DNA of 64,000 nucleotides from Dryococelus australis (taxonomy: Eukaryota; Arthropoda; Insecta; Phasmatodea; Phasmatidae), in assembly GCA_029891345.1 (NCBI GenBank), contig CM056993.1, forward strand, positions 228,854,765 through 228,918,764. The letters run 5' to 3'. The notes beneath the pieces were generated by a model. The model made no database searches. It was not told where the DNA came from and saw nothing but the letters and a program-made list of their open reading frames with translations. The position numbers and the translations under genes are program-made. This document shows, piece by piece, positions 23,711-35,789 of this stretch; the first letter of the stretch is position 1; each line of letters starts with the position of its first letter.

Positions 23711-24820
23711 ATTTTAGAAATAATTTATATACATTTTTCCAATAAAATTACTCGATTAAAAAATAATTACGTATTTTCATTAGAATCTTTTTTTTTTATT
23801 AAATTTTAAATTAAATTGGGCTACACCAGTTTTTGAGAAGTATTTTATGAATTTGGGAGAAAAAAACTAAATTCTTGTGCAAATTTTGGCATCTTTCAGT
23901 TTAAAATTAATTAATTTTTTTTATTAATTTTTGTTGAACTGGGAAGAATATTGGAATTAATGATTTTTGAATTTTCTAGTTTCTGACGGAAAATTGATTT
24001 ATTTGATGGATTTTTTTTATTTCAAATATGAGTGACTTTGATGAAAAATGTCATTTTAATTAAAAAAATATTTATTGTATGAAAAAATGTGTCGTTATTT
24101 TTAAGTACGTTGTTTAGCTCTCGTGTAAACAGTCTTCTTTTATATAAAAATTGTATAAAGTTTACATGTAAATAATGTATAAATATGGTCACGATATATT
24201 GGAATGTAAAATAATGTACTAATAATATACAAAAATAAATAAATATTATACAGTATGAATATAAACAGTTTAAAAAAGCAAATAATAAAAATAATAAACA
24301 AAGAGTCTTTCTAAACATTTTCCCATCAGACCTATCGAATTGAACGGATCACAAATCACCATAACCCACTTTGCAAACTGTTTTGATTACTACGAAAACC
24401 AATCTTGTCAATCTTTGATTTTAAGGGGAGAGCCATTGTGGTAAAACGAAGGTCGAATATGAGAACGCATTAAAAAAGTGTTTAGAAAAATATTAAAACC
24501 CATTGCCAACGAACCGTACTTCGCGAAACTAGCAGCTGCGAGTTCCTAATATCATAGTTTTACAGACGCTGGTTTTTAGTCATGTGCTTAAAGGTAAAAA
24601 TCATCGATGTAAATTGCTACTAAAATGTTCAGTAAACAGGCCATTCACTGAAAAATTAACTGTTTCCCGTGGATTGTTCACAGTTGACAGATGGTGACTT
24701 TATGTCTGTCACGTATTCATAACGGATATATGTTGTGGGCTAAACAGAGTCATTAGCATATGTTTACGTGTACTAAATGAAAAGTGTGTATCTGCACTAG
24801 CTGCCATAATAAAGTGAACT

Positions 24821-24921
24821 ATGGACGAAAGGCAAACACAACAGCAAATACCGATGATTAACCCACAAATCACAGCAGAGCGTTACCTAATCGCACCTGT
24901 CGGCGGAACACTTTTCTGTAG
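24821..24921 (+). CDS. Candidate 5' coding exon, unknown gene (weak)
   Basis: An ATG followed by 33 open codons (MDERQTQQQIPMINPQITAE, then RYLIAPVGGTLFC) ends exactly at a consensus donor, TGTAG|GTAAGAG, in phase 2. The patch is less AT-rich than its surroundings. It lies on the strand opposite the kinase, inside the kinase intron. The product is not recognised, and one chance ORF ending at a splice-like word is not rare. Confidence 0.25.
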
Positions 24922-25610
24922 GTAAGAGCCATGTGCTACTATTACGATGCTCCTGGTTCCTCAATAATGGAGTAGTTTTAAAATGTTAAATTACCAAATA
25001 AATACAAACAAGTATTTTATTCAAAAATTGCTCACTTACTTCAAAAACAGTTCTGTATATGAATAAGCAGGTAGCTATTAACTTCAAAGTTTTCTTGTGT
25101 CATTGAGTTGTATATAACTGTTTTCCTTTAACTTCACGTAGTTACGTACCCTCTTCTAAACCATTACACATTGAGGTTGGCGGCTTACAAGATAAAATTC
25201 TTACACTCATATCTGACGTGAGACTCAAAACCATGACCCTCATTTTAGTGCAACAACTCCGTAAGTCCGCATTTGAAATTAAAGAAAATTAAGTAAATAT
25301 CCATTACTATTACATAAGACAATTATCATTAAGCTCTGTTATAAAAACTAGTATTTCTATGTATTAAAAGTCTCTAAAGTGAAACTGAACAAAAATCCTA
25401 TTTCTAAAATGACAGCAAAATTTATCAGAGAAATAATTTTCCCATTACTTTCAAAGAAACATTACCACGAGGCAAAAATTCTCAACTTTAATGTCTCGCT
25501 CACAGGCATCCTTCCAAAACTACCGCAAAATAAGTCACTGGGATAGTATAAATTACTTTGTGAAATGACTTTCGTGACAGTGTATCTAACAGCATTCACA
25601 CTCCGGTTAA

Positions 25611-25649
25611 TTATTACAGTCAGTTATTTCTTATAACTGACTGTAATAA
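25611..25649. repeat. Perfect hairpin, 17-bp arms
   Basis: TTATTACAGTCAGTTAT and its exact reverse complement are separated by a 5-base loop (TTCTT). The arms are perfect, unlike every other inverted repeat in this AT-rich interval. Could be a stem-loop RNA, a MITE relic or chance; no mature-miRNA evidence is possible by eye, and the stem is short for an animal pre-miRNA. Confidence 0.8.
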
Positions 25650-27323
25650 ACAGTGTTGGTGAGATAAATTGAATGACGCCTTATTCCTTAAAAACCTAAA
25701 ACATCACTCTCGGTAACTTATTATAGTTTATACAGGCTGGTGCGTAATTAACAAATAAACTTCGTGAGGTGATTCTTTACGTAAAATCAAGTGGGATAAA
25801 AATAGGACGCTTCCTACTTAAATTGAATTTTAAGGGAGCCATAAACCCTCGAAAATAGAGATCTTGCCCGTATTTTTATGGCGAAATTTAGAAAACGAAA
25901 TCAACTTAAAATAAAATTCTTTGAACAGTGTTTTATGATATCAGGATCTTCAGCCCAAGAGCAGACGTTCATTACTGCCTCCCCTCGTAATTGAAATAAT
26001 ATGGGTGTTGAGCCACTTCTTTGCAAGCAACTTTTACGAACGTTTAATGCTGGATTATTGAGCATTATTGTATAATTAACAAAACTGATCCTCTTGCTGT
26101 AAATGCCCAGGATCCACCGTTCCCGTGTAAAACGCTCGAAAATTTTTTGGCGACAATGATACTGTACGTAGCACGTACGAGTGGAAGTGAAATGGAAAAA
26201 TTTGGGCGTCTCTTAACATCGTTCTTCAGAGCCAACCTAGCACTTCCTATAGGGAACCACGTACTTTCACCAGAAGCAGGCAGCTTATAAATGTATGCTG
26301 CATGCTGTTTTTAAGAGTTAGAAATGGTCTTCAACATCGTCTGTGCAGTGGACTCAGCAATACACCATACACGTATGTGTGTATTATTGCCTACTTGCTA
26401 GGCGCTGTATAGCTGCAGTCGAAACTTTGTGTGCGTTTTACATGATACATGTGCGTCCTGAGCAGTTGCAACAAGATGACAATTTTTGTTAATTTCCTCA
26501 TACTGCATAATAAACCAGCATCAAATTTGATAATTTCTGACGGTAAAAATAGGATCACCAATTTTATTTTCATTACAAAATTGGTTATTAGTAAAAATTT
26601 GCTTTAAAGTTGAAGGTCTCGATAACGTAAAACGATGTTCCGAGAATTGCAGTTTAATTTCCCTTTGTTTCCAATAATTCGCAAAAAAATCATAATGTCT
26701 ATATTCAAGGCCTTACGCCTCCCTTAATATTCAATTTAGGCATGAAGTATTCTGTTGTTTTCCCACTTGATTTTCCACAAAATTACATCAAGAATTTAAA
26801 TATGAGATTGGATCCCATACTATATATGGGTATTTCTCAGAATATATGGCTGCAAAAATTTGTTGCATGTAAATTGGAAAAACTGTGTTTATTACGATCA
26901 AGGAAGTGGTGTCGAAAAGTGATTTTTAAGCATAATCAATCATCAGCTATATGTTGTAACATATCTGCATTTTTGTTAAAGCTGTACTTTCGAGTCGTTG
27001 AGTGAGATGCGAATGTCGTGGTACCTGAACCGTGATTATCTATCCTCTTAACAAAAATTTGGGGTTTTCTAATACAGTAGTGCTTCGAAAATTATCAAAA
27101 AGACATTGTGCTTTCTAGTTACAAAACTTCTTAGTAACAGGTTATAATGAATAATTTATATTCTGGCAATAAGTAATTTACTTGTGACATCGTAGACCAC
27201 CTACCAAAATCACCCTTCATGTTGTGAACTCCTATTTTAACGACTTTGGGATGCTCATCATCTAAGAACTTGCGCCGGTAATTAGCATTCCCGTCTTCTC
27301 CGTTTAGTTCATGTAACGTTCTT

Positions 27324-27453
27324 CTACCTTGCCCTTACCTACATCCCCTCCTACCTTGCCCCTACTTACATCCCCTCCTACCTTGCCCCTACCTACATCC
27401 CCTACCTTGCCCTTACCTACATCCCCTCCTACCTTGCCACTACCTACTTCCCC
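27324..27453. repeat. Pyrimidine-rich minisatellite, about 30-bp unit
   Basis: Tandem copies of CCTACCTTGCCCCTACCTAC followed by ATCCCCT, about 4.5 units with small variations and one shorter unit. Strong C+T bias on the plus strand. Confidence 0.85.
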
Positions 27454-27639
27454 TCCTCTGGTGTTAGTCACTTTTTAAATTTGGCCGGCGCTTTTCATTC
27501 CTATTCTGCATGGACACCACGATTGGCACCAGCTGTTTGGATAGCAGCTCCGAACATCATGACTGCAAATTGTGTCACGGCGCACGAGAATAATTATTGT
27601 CACTTTCGAGCATAACTAACATGTGTAATTTCAATTTAG

Positions 27640-27680
27640 AATCTGTGATAATGAGGAAGGTGTCGGCTGCTCAGGAACTG
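27640..27680 (+). CDS. Candidate small exon (weak)
   Basis: A 41-bp stretch flanked by a pyrimidine-rich acceptor (TTTCAATTTAG) and a consensus donor (G|GTGAGT). If joined to the candidate at 24821-24921 the phases match (2 then 1) and the frame stays open through ICDNEEGVGCSGT. Product unknown. The match could be chance. Confidence 0.18.
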
Positions 27681-29266
27681 GTGAGTGGTCAAACGAGTCG
27701 TACATTTTTATCGTATGGAGCCTTCTGATGATTTGAATGTCTGGTATAAAAGCAATTGCTCTAATTTTATTTGGCATTCAAAAAATTGTTTGGGCTGCAC
27801 TGTAAAGATTCCCTTTGGTAAAGCTTAGACGTTGTTTTGGGATATGTGTGTAAAATAATGATTCTATCCAGCTAAAGTGTTCTTTCAGCCGTCCTATTTA
27901 CCGGCCCAGATTGGTTGATGAGCATGCAGTGTCCACTTCTCGCGCGCTTTAGATGTGCGTCTCGCTTACGTATTTTTATAGCGAAATAATTTATTGGACT
28001 CATGTTTGAGTTGCCATCTTACTAGTTCTAATTTCTAATGTAATTTTTTAGAGTTTTTATTTTGCTCATTTTAAATTGTGATGAGTTTTTATATAGTCGT
28101 GAACTGTTTCGATAAAGTCATGGATTAGGTTGGAACGCACCTTTTTGCAGAATATACATATTTAGGCACAATTATTCAAACGGAGTTTGTGTATATTTAA
28201 TTTAAAGCTAAACAGCACATCTAGTTTTTCTTATGCAACTAGGGTTTGGTGTTCGAGAGTAGAACGGCGTAACGATCTAGCCAAGCTTTTCTGCTTAAAT
28301 AATTTGGTATTTTGTGAAGATTGTAACTATTTAAATGCTTAATAATTTGCCGTGAATCGTCTTCCTATTTAGTAATACTATGTGTCAAAATAAATGTTTT
28401 CCTCTTGTGTCAAAGTCTAAACGCGCCACTGGTTTTAAATTGGGTGTTCGTAATGGCCAATGCAGTACAGCTCTTTCTTTAGAGGATTGTAACTTGAGGC
28501 ATACTATAGTATTGTGTAAAATGTTGTTTGAGCGTGTTCAAGGCTGTGTATTTTTTTAAGCACGTCATTTACTTGGTACCTGATAATTTTAAAGTAGTGA
28601 TAACCTTAATCTATCACGGCAGAATATGGCAAGTGTTGTCAAATTGTATTGAGCTGTATCTTTTGTGAGGCAGTTAATAAACTTACCTGTTTGCTGAAAT
28701 TATTTATAGTTTACTTTTATGTCAATATACCCACATTCCGGTACAAACTCCACTGAAAACTTCCATAAAAACAGTAATTAATAACATAATAGTTGTACAT
28801 TCGTTAACCATTCACGGTTACTTTCAACATTTTTTCAAGCTCTGCTAAAGTTCTACTTTCAGGGTATTCCTCCGCCTCATGCAAACGAATCTTAAGTAAG
28901 TCAAGAACATTACACAAAAGGGACAACGCACCGCATTCGTTCACACTCAGTTTAATAACATTTTGCATGAGAACTATTTCTTACTAGGCATTAACAACAC
29001 ACCTGTTTTCTTTTGGATTGTATTAATTTTGGATTACAACAAAACTTACTAATTTACAAGGTGTAAGTTAAAGTCCAATTTAACCAAAAATAAGGCACTT
29101 TTATGATAACAAAAGTATAAAACACTTGTTGTCACGACATGCACAGGTAACAGCCAATCACATCGTACATGGGGAGATTTCTATATTAGTTTGATTAAAA
29201 AAGGATGAAGGTACCGTGAATAGACTATAACTAGTTTCCACTCTTACGAATGTCCAATTTTCTCAC

Positions 29267-29475
29267 CAGTAGAATAGAATAACTCCCAAAGTCCAGACAT
29301 CAGCCGGAGTGGTGTGTGGTCTAGAACCGTGCCTAATGCTGGCGAACTCCGGCGCAACATACAACGGAGTGTCAGCGTTTGTAGGCTCACTGTAGTTGTA
29401 CGTGGCCGACAGACTCATGTCCGTAACTTTGACTAGCGACTTGGAGTCAGCGGACAGCAGGAGAATGTTTTCTGA
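29267..29475 (-). CDS. CHK2-like protein kinase, exon with activation loop
   Basis: Internal coding exon, 209 bp. The acceptor TTTCATTTGCAG ends at 29476, and the exon opens in phase 0 with SENILLLSADSKSLVKVTDM, the end of the catalytic loop (the family's N-I-L-L strand), then the magnesium-loop position reading T-D-M where most kinases have D-F-G, then TPLYVAPEFA (the A-P-E motif) and ADVWTLGVILFY. The donor ACTG|GTGAGA follows, leaving TG of a split Cys codon. The Asp of the magnesium loop is kept but the Phe-Gly is replaced by Met-Ser, unusual for an active kinase. Length and order agree with CHK2, including the insertion between APE and the DVW motif (SIRHGSRPHTTP). Upstream exons with the HRD loop were not found in the window. 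Confidence 0.85.
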
Positions 29476-29633
29476 CTGCAAATGAAAAGTATATTGGCCA
29501 GTAAGACTACGTCCAATGAAAGCACAACTACTATACATGGACATTGATGACAGTTCTGCACAGCACATAAACTATACTGTGGCATTGAATATTATCTGGA
29601 ATCATTTCGTACACAATCTCAAAGTATGCTTTG

Positions 29634-29872
29634 TATAGGCTGTTCACGGTGAAGTGAGCACTTTTTAAGGACCTTCTAAATTTTTCCTTATATAAAATTT
29701 TTATCTTCCTGCTGCTTTTAATTTAAAAATTGTAATATGACCAATAAACAAAGTGTATACATTTCCCCACCCTCAAAATTTAATGCCTGATGCTGCAATA
29801 AGATATATTTATTACTTGTTAAAGCCAGTTGGGAGGGCTTTAAAAAGTGCTCACTTTATCGTGAACAGCATA
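29634..29872. mobile_element. MITE, copy 1 (TATAGGCTGT family)
   Basis: About 239 bp, ends inverted: TATAGGCTGTTCACGGTGAA, continuing GTGAGCACTTTTTAA on the left, pairs with the right end, whose reverse complement reads TATGCTGTTCACGATAAAGTGAGCACTTTTTAAAGCCC. No coding capacity. The same family recurs at 39000-39240. TA-flanked, which would fit Tc1/mariner-type mobilisation, but a clean TA duplication cannot be separated from the terminal TATA. Confidence 0.8.
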
Positions 29873-31253
29873 TATACATAGATATCCTGAATTACAGGTA
29901 CAAGTTTTTGTGACATTATATGCCATGGAAAACGAAGTAGAAAGCATTATACGACCTAATTTGATCATATAGGGAGAGACACCCTTGGAAACTAGAGAAT
30001 TAAAAGTTATTATTTGCAAGATGTCAGAAACTACGTGAGATAAAATCAGAAATGTGTGAATATTGTTAGCCATATTTGTGTTAGTAGAATTATTATGGGG
30101 AATTTGGTGCATCGGGACCTGGGATCGGAGATCGGAGCTGTTCATGCTCTGTCATTCGGGTCTCCCATCGGCCATAGTGTCCGCAATGTTGGATGTCACT
30201 GAACTTAAAATTAACCCTGCTGACCCTTAACCTCGAAAACACAAAAAATATCCCCCCCAAATATATTTTTAAAAATTATTTTAAAATGTATTATTAAAAA
30301 TAATTTAATTGCCATGTGAAAAGTTTATCTCCCTTCCCAGCTTTTCATAGTTCCCCACTCTCCCTTACAATATATTTAATTGCAGAAATTGCCCCACCCC
30401 ACCACTATTTACTCACTTTGTTTAACCAACTATACACGATCACTCCACCCCCTTCCAATATATTTAATTTCCCAATTGCCCCACTCCCTCCACACACAGC
30501 CATGATTCTCATAGGTTAATTACTCACACCCAGCAATGATTTCCATTGGCCTACACAACCAGTTATATTGCTTATTCCCTCGAATGAAGCCCTGTTAGTA
30601 GTTTTTCGTTTGTCATTTGTTTACATTTTCAACACCTAGGTGGAGTTATTTTCTCGATTTCTTCGCCAGGCGATCTGTAGATTTAGCCTCTAGGAGGCAG
30701 CCATATTTGTTTATGTTTTTAAAGTTTTGGTGGTGCAGTAGGCGCCCTCCATATTGAATTCTATATTTAACAAATTGGTGGCGTAAATTTCTTCATTCAG
30801 CCACCAGGCAAGCTGTAGACATTCATATTTAATTGGTAGACATACAAAAATATGTAATCTTTATCATATTTAAATGTAATTTTTCAAATCAGCAATATAC
30901 CTGCATGCATAATATATTAAATCGATATTTGTATATAAACTTTTAAGTTGTACAGTTTAAAGTTGGTCCATTTAATTTTTTTATCTAATTATATAATTGA
31001 AAATATAGTACAATGGTATGTTATACATAACTATTTAATAAAATTTATTTTATTTGTGTGCTTTTAAATTAAATTTTAATTTAGAAAATGAGATTAACAT
31101 GAAATAAAACAGATTCTCATTAAACGGCATTAACTTTGTTCAATAAATTTAGTACAGTTGCTCATGACCTCGAAAAAATTACAATATTCTTCGATATATA
31201 TGCATCTCAACAAAATATGTAACAGTGTAGTAGGTTACGGTCTTATATGCATC

Positions 31254-31846
31254 TCGCTATTCACACTCGTGTTGTCCATGTGCGAAAATAATGTGACATT
31301 TATTACACCGAGTCACTGTACAGGGCGGGTTATTTTTGTAACTGCACTTTTGAGGACGTGTACCAAAGTCACAAAATACTTGCTTGCAGCAAACCTGATA
31401 CCTAGGTACTGATGAGAAATGCACTTCGCATTGACAGGTCTTTGCACGTCTAAGTAAATTGTATCTTTGGATGAATTGCTTACCGCACCCATCACACAAA
31501 TATGACTTGCAACAGGGATTCTTGGCACTAAGACGTTCATGTCACCTCACATTACGGCCGAAAGATATCGTATTTTCACAAACGTGACACAGATGACGAC
31601 GTAGTGGATCAGGAAAAGGCTCGGATGGACCTGTTGGAGATGTAGGTGCTGGAGCTAAAAAAGCAGATAACGCCAGCAATGACGTTCTAGGTACCTCAGT
31701 AGAAAATTTCAATGGCTCCTTTGAAAATTTGGTAGGCATCACAGCCAAAGAAATAGATGGTGCTACACTGGTGGCAGTAGATGGTGATAGTGTTGCAGGT
31801 GCTGCGGTCACAGATGAAGCAACTGATGGATCAGCTGATGGCATCG
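31254..31846 (-). pseudogene. C2H2-type zinc-finger protein in left arm of element C
   Basis: The minus-strand frame from the ATG at 31844 gives a Ser/Thr/Pro/Ala-rich N-terminal region of about 80 residues (MPSADPSVASSVTAAPATLS and on), then LCHVCENTISFGRNVR, one in-frame TGA where the right-arm copy has Arg, then HERLSAKNPCCKSYL, CDGCGKQFIQRYNLLRRAKT, and a Cys-rich tail with CCKQVFCDFG and VTRCNKCHIIFAHGQHEC. At least two C-x2-C finger starts and further Cys/His pairs are present. Apart from the single TGA and a frame change near 31500 the gene is readable. A DNA-binding role, perhaps for the TIRs it lies in, is inference. The right arm holds a second copy in inverted orientation. Confidence 0.6.
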
Positions 31847-32441
31847 CTTAAATCGATGCACAAGCACTGGTAAAACAGGAGACATCTGTCTCGAAGAAGA
31901 AATCGATGGTGAGAAACCATTGGAGGGCAATATCTACTCCACTTTAACGTAACTGGCCATTGATTACCTATTGTAGAAGCTAGCCGAGACGATTCCCCTT
32001 TGTATCTTAGCCGCTGTCAAGCTAAGCCTCTCAGTTGACCCCATACTGCCTATAATATATACGTATGCAACACCTATAATGTCATATTGACATTATACCA
32101 ACCATATTACACCCATAGGACGTTGTTCGGACACCGACCAACCAATCACCGAGTTTCCATGTGATTGCAGCTGACAAATCGCATCAAGACATTGAGACAT
32201 CAGATACTGCCAAGTATGCAGGCTTTCGATGCTTATCATTATTTTATAGATGAACCACACAAATAGGCCTGTCCATCAGACTATGCAGAACCTGCGGAAG
32301 ACTCCCTCGTCCAAGATATTTACTCGAAAGGACTAGACCACAACGAGAAAACCAAAGTTTTCACTTTTCATCACCGCGCCCATGGAAGCACCTTGACCTC
32401 GCCACTTAACATGTGTACTGTCTACAGACGTACGTAATTCC

Positions 32442-33417
32442 CGGACTACGGTGAGACGAGGGAAATATGCTGTACGAAGAAATTCCAGCCATGTGTGACT
32501 CTATCATAATTCCTTATTACCCTGTGTATGTGCTTGGAAGACGACAAAAGACGATTTTGTACCGTGTGCGCAGGACAGTAATTATCGGCGGCCGAAATTA
32601 GTGCGGTTTGCCTTCTGATTGAGTTACCAAACAAGCTGGCATCGCCAGTCATTTGCCACCGTTCTACCTCGTCAAGACGTATAGGGAAAGACTTCGAAAA
32701 GTAAAATAATTATAGCATTTCGCTTATGGTTTCATTCTCCAGTTGGGTAACTCCCGAAATATCGCATGGGGCTATCGTGCGGGACGATGCTGCCGGTCGG
32801 CGAGTTTTCTCTGGGATTCCAGTTTCCTTCACCCTTACATTCCGGCACTGCTCCATTCTCACCTCCCTTCACCCTCATCGGCTCTCAAGATCTCGATGTT
32901 AAGAGGTGTACAAATCTCTCTCAACTCATCGCACATAGTGCAGTCAGTGCATTACGAAGGCCATGTGATTAGGGATTTATATTAATCCCTTTCGAATACT
33001 AAAAATAATAATCTTGAGATCCGACGAGGGTGAAGGGAGGTGAGAGTGGAGCAGTGCCGGAATGTAAGGGTGGAGAAAACTGGAGATCCCAGAGAAAACC
33101 CGCCGACCAGCAGCATCGTCCGGCACGGTAGCCACATGCGATAATTCGGGAGTTACCCAACTGGAGAATGAAACCATAAGCGAAATACTATAATTTTTTT
33201 ACTTTTAGAAGTAAATCCCTTTACGTCTCGAAGAAGTTTAATGATGGCAAATGACAGGTGATCTCGGCCGCCGATAATTTACGTCATGCACAATGAACAA
33301 AATCGTATGTTGTCGTCTTCCAAGCACATACACAGGATAATAAGATAACAGATAATAGAGTCCGACACGGCTGGAATTTCCTCGTACAGCATATTTCCCT
33401 CGTCCCACCTTAGTCCG
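32442..33417. mobile_element. 976-bp palindromic insertion containing two inverted SINE-body copies
   Basis: Near-perfect inverted repeat centred at about 32950-32990. Outer ends CGGACTACGGTGAGACGAGG (from 32442) and, in reverse complement, CGGACTAAGGTGGGACGAGG (to 33417). Paired blocks include GGGAAATATGCTGTACGA, TTCCAAGCACATACACAGG-type words, CGGCGGCCGA and TTCGCTTATGGTTTCATTCT. Inner parts (about 32735-32900 and 33010-33170) match the body of the SINE at 62577-62808, including the CGTGC(C/G)GGACGATG and GAGTTTTCTC words, without its tRNA-like head. It interrupts the left arm of element C; the right arm has no equivalent. Open frames on both strands here mirror each other and are not taken as genes. 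Confidence 0.85.
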
Positions 33418-34236
33418 TGCATTTCGTATGTTACTTCAGTCGGCAGGTACACTGGCCCATACGAAAAGTCCAAATTTAATTAAATTCTAGGATGTTATAT
33501 GTAGGTGGTCAGTAGTAATAAATCCAAGTATTTGACCTCGAGTAGCCTGTGCTTACTTTGGGGGGGGGGGGAGGAGACGCGAAAAACCGCGAAATTTTTG
33601 CACTTTTTTTTTAGTTTTTGCTCTCTAACTTTTTTCCCTTTGCGTCCTACGGCAAAAAGTATTCAGTCTTTTTGTGTAGAGCGTTAAAATTTCTACAATT
33701 TTAACTGGTTAAAATTATTTTTTACCCTATAATTACCTAGATACAGCGCTTCAAAGGAGCAGCAAATTTCTCAAATTACCAAAAGAAAACTGCAAAAATG
33801 CAGGTTTTCGCTTCATAACTTTCATTTTACAACATATTAAAAAGGTTAATGGTAGGTGCCTCTATTTGGCAATGTTTAACAACCTCCCCTCCAAACCACA
33901 ATAGGATGTGCTTTCATTACAGGTGTAAAACTACATAGAAAAACACAAATTTTTGATTAATTCAATTTATTTAATAAAAAATTCTTTTGGGGGTTACTTT
34001 AATTAACTTAAAAAAAAGGATTTCAAATAAGTAATATAATTAAATGGGTGATACAAAACAAAGAACAAACACGAAAATAAAATTCAGGGCCTTGACCTCT
34101 TTGGTCCATATGGAGTGTCGATGTCTTCTTCCTGTGCAATGATGTCGTCGATCAGGGTTTCCCCATCTTCACAATCACTCTCAGCTTCTTCCTCCTGGAG
34201 GTCTGTCTATGGCGAATTCTCATAGGCGTGGCCCGA

Positions 34237-35758
34237 TCAGTTTCTGCAGTTGGTGGAGCGCCGGAGTCCTGCTTTGTTGCAGCTGCAGACCCCGGTGCTA
34301 CACCCTTTCTTACATTTACATAATATGATGTTCAGTAAAGTGTCTGGAGCTACATTTTTGGTGATAGTAATGGGGATCACCCCTCGTCTAGTTAAATACC
34401 AGCCCCAAATTGTCGGTATTTTTTTCGTCTTCAGCCATGTCGGGACTTGGAGATGCGTCCGAAAAGAGCGGTACTTGGCTGCGTCGCTTAAAGGTGGGAG
34501 TCTCACAAGTTGGAATTTTGTTTGTGCCACCGATTTTGAAAACAGCTGGTAGGAAGGTCGTCCAGAGTGTCTTTTTCCATATTCCCACCATACAACGACA
34601 AAAACTTCTTCCCTGCCGCTGAAATTTGCGGGGGGGGGGGGTGCTGTAGCGTCTGGCTGATAAAAAACAACGATTATGACCGACAGGGAAGGTTTATTCT
34701 CATAGAGGGTGAACAATTTCTTTTTCCCTTGTCCAAAGGGGGTTGATGTGGTCTCACACCCACTTGCATCGTGAAGGAATAGAATATCCTGTGGATTGAA
34801 TTTGCATAATGCTGGTGAATACAAAACGCTGGGGGCATTACCTCTCCTACTCTTCTGGAAGTAGATGTTCTTGTGGGAAGAGGCTAATGTTGTCAGCAAT
34901 ACCAGGATATCTACATCTTCACCTGTGAGTGTAACACTACTGAAGCCAGCAGCCTATTTATATAGCAGTATTTACAATCATCACATCTGCATATTCTAAT
35001 GCCTGCTTAACCTCAATACCCATGACTGTCATTTCAGTCATCAGCATTGAAATGAAGTTTCTTTTGTTGGTGTCGTTTGATAAAAATTTATCGTGTGCCG
35101 TTGTAACTGCTGTTGTTGTGGAAAATACGAATTTTGTGAACGAATGCAGTAAAGCCCAGCGAGATAGTTCTGCTGCTTTGGTGCTTTGATAATAGATGTC
35201 ACTAGGATACCCATCAAATACTAATATCGTATTGAAACCAACGTGTTTTTGCAAGAGAGGCATTGGGAAAGTTGCAAGCTCAAATTTGAATAATTCTCTG
35301 AGGTCTTCATTAGACTGCTTGGCAATGCAAACGCGTTGGATGAGAGTTAGAGGATCGACTGTGACATTTTTGTCTGCAATTTTCAGTGCACGGGAAACTG
35401 AGGCGAGAGTAATCACCTTATTCCTTCGTTTCAGCTTCACATCTTCAAAATTTTCTCCCACCATTTTCTTCATGCAGGTGATGTCAATTTCTCGCGCAGA
35501 ATGACAGTTCACCACGTCATGACCAATGGTTCCTGTGCTAATACACACAATCTCCTCAATCTCAAGGAATGGCGGATGTTCAGAGAACCATCCACTCAGC
35601 TGCTCAATGTCAAGATTATCCCTGTTTACACGCGAAGGCCTCCATCTACAAGTTGTGCTGATGTTTAACGTATTTAAGTGAACATCTCTTATTGGCTCAC
35701 AGACATGTTGGAGGCTTCTTGGGGTTGTTAAACGTTGCCAAACAGAGGCACCTAACAT
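34237..35758 (-). pseudogene. Large central gene of element C with CXC-like C-terminus
   Basis: About 500 codons in two overlapping pieces: 35758-34958 and 34899-34237 (frame open from about 34945), separated by one TAA (34955) and one frameshift. N-terminal part: DNLDIEQLSGWFSEHPPFLE, VSRALKIADKNVTVDPLTLI. Middle: NTILVFDGYPSDIYYQSTKA, HDKFLSNDTNKRNFISMLMT, EYADVMIVNTA. After the shift, LTGEDVDILVLLTTLASSHK, ILFLHDASGCETTSTPFGQG and, near the end, CKCKKGCSTGVCSCNKAGL. The D-G-Y, A-D-x-x-I-V and E-D-x-D-I-L-V-L-L acidic blocks are typical of a large uncharacterised family in arthropod and cnidarian genomes; they look like a metal-dependent PIN/FEN-type nuclease core, and the Cys-rich tail resembles tesmin/TSO1 CXC motifs. 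Those readings are inference. It lies between the arms of element C and is its only internal gene. Confidence 0.6.
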
Positions 35759-35789
35759 TATTCTTTTAAAAATGCTGTAAAATGAACGT

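Larger units (their letters stand above)
13559..29266 (-). other. Kinase intron of about 15.7 kb
   Basis: Interval between the two in-phase kinase exons, bounded by GTGAGA (minus strand, 29266-29261) and TCCTGCAG. It contains the AT-rich element B (14.46-23.71 kb) with an embedded retrotransposon fragment, a hairpin, a minisatellite and two weak plus-strand exon candidates. Outside these, 13560-14460 and 24000-29260 show no recognised gene. Transcripts are needed to show that no small exon is missed; the exact codon phase match argues that the two exons are adjacent in the mRNA. Confidence 0.7.
30092..33830. repeat. Left inverted arm of element C
   Basis: Pairs with 35790-38390. Counting only homologous sequence (without 32442-33417) the arm is about 2.75 kb. 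From 30250 to 31150 it is AT-rich with pyrimidine-rich patches; from 31250 to 31850 it carries the zinc-finger gene; the inner 33540-33830 is the best conserved part, reading through a C- and T-rich block and the GACTGAATACTTTTTGCCGT-type word seen again near 35940. Confidence 0.8.

Noticed and set aside
29840..30145. Minus-strand open frame of 101 codons as an upstream kinase exon
   Set aside because: Lacks HRD or any kinase motif and runs across the MITE edge into the arm of element C.
32743..33177. Open frames on both strands near 32.7-33.2 kb, and 62496-62821
   Set aside because: They fall on the palindrome and the SINE, and mirror each other because the DNA is inverted.
34250..34622. 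Plus-strand open frames over element C centre, and 35196-35504
   Set aside because: They overlap the clearly coding minus-strand gene and show no family motifs.
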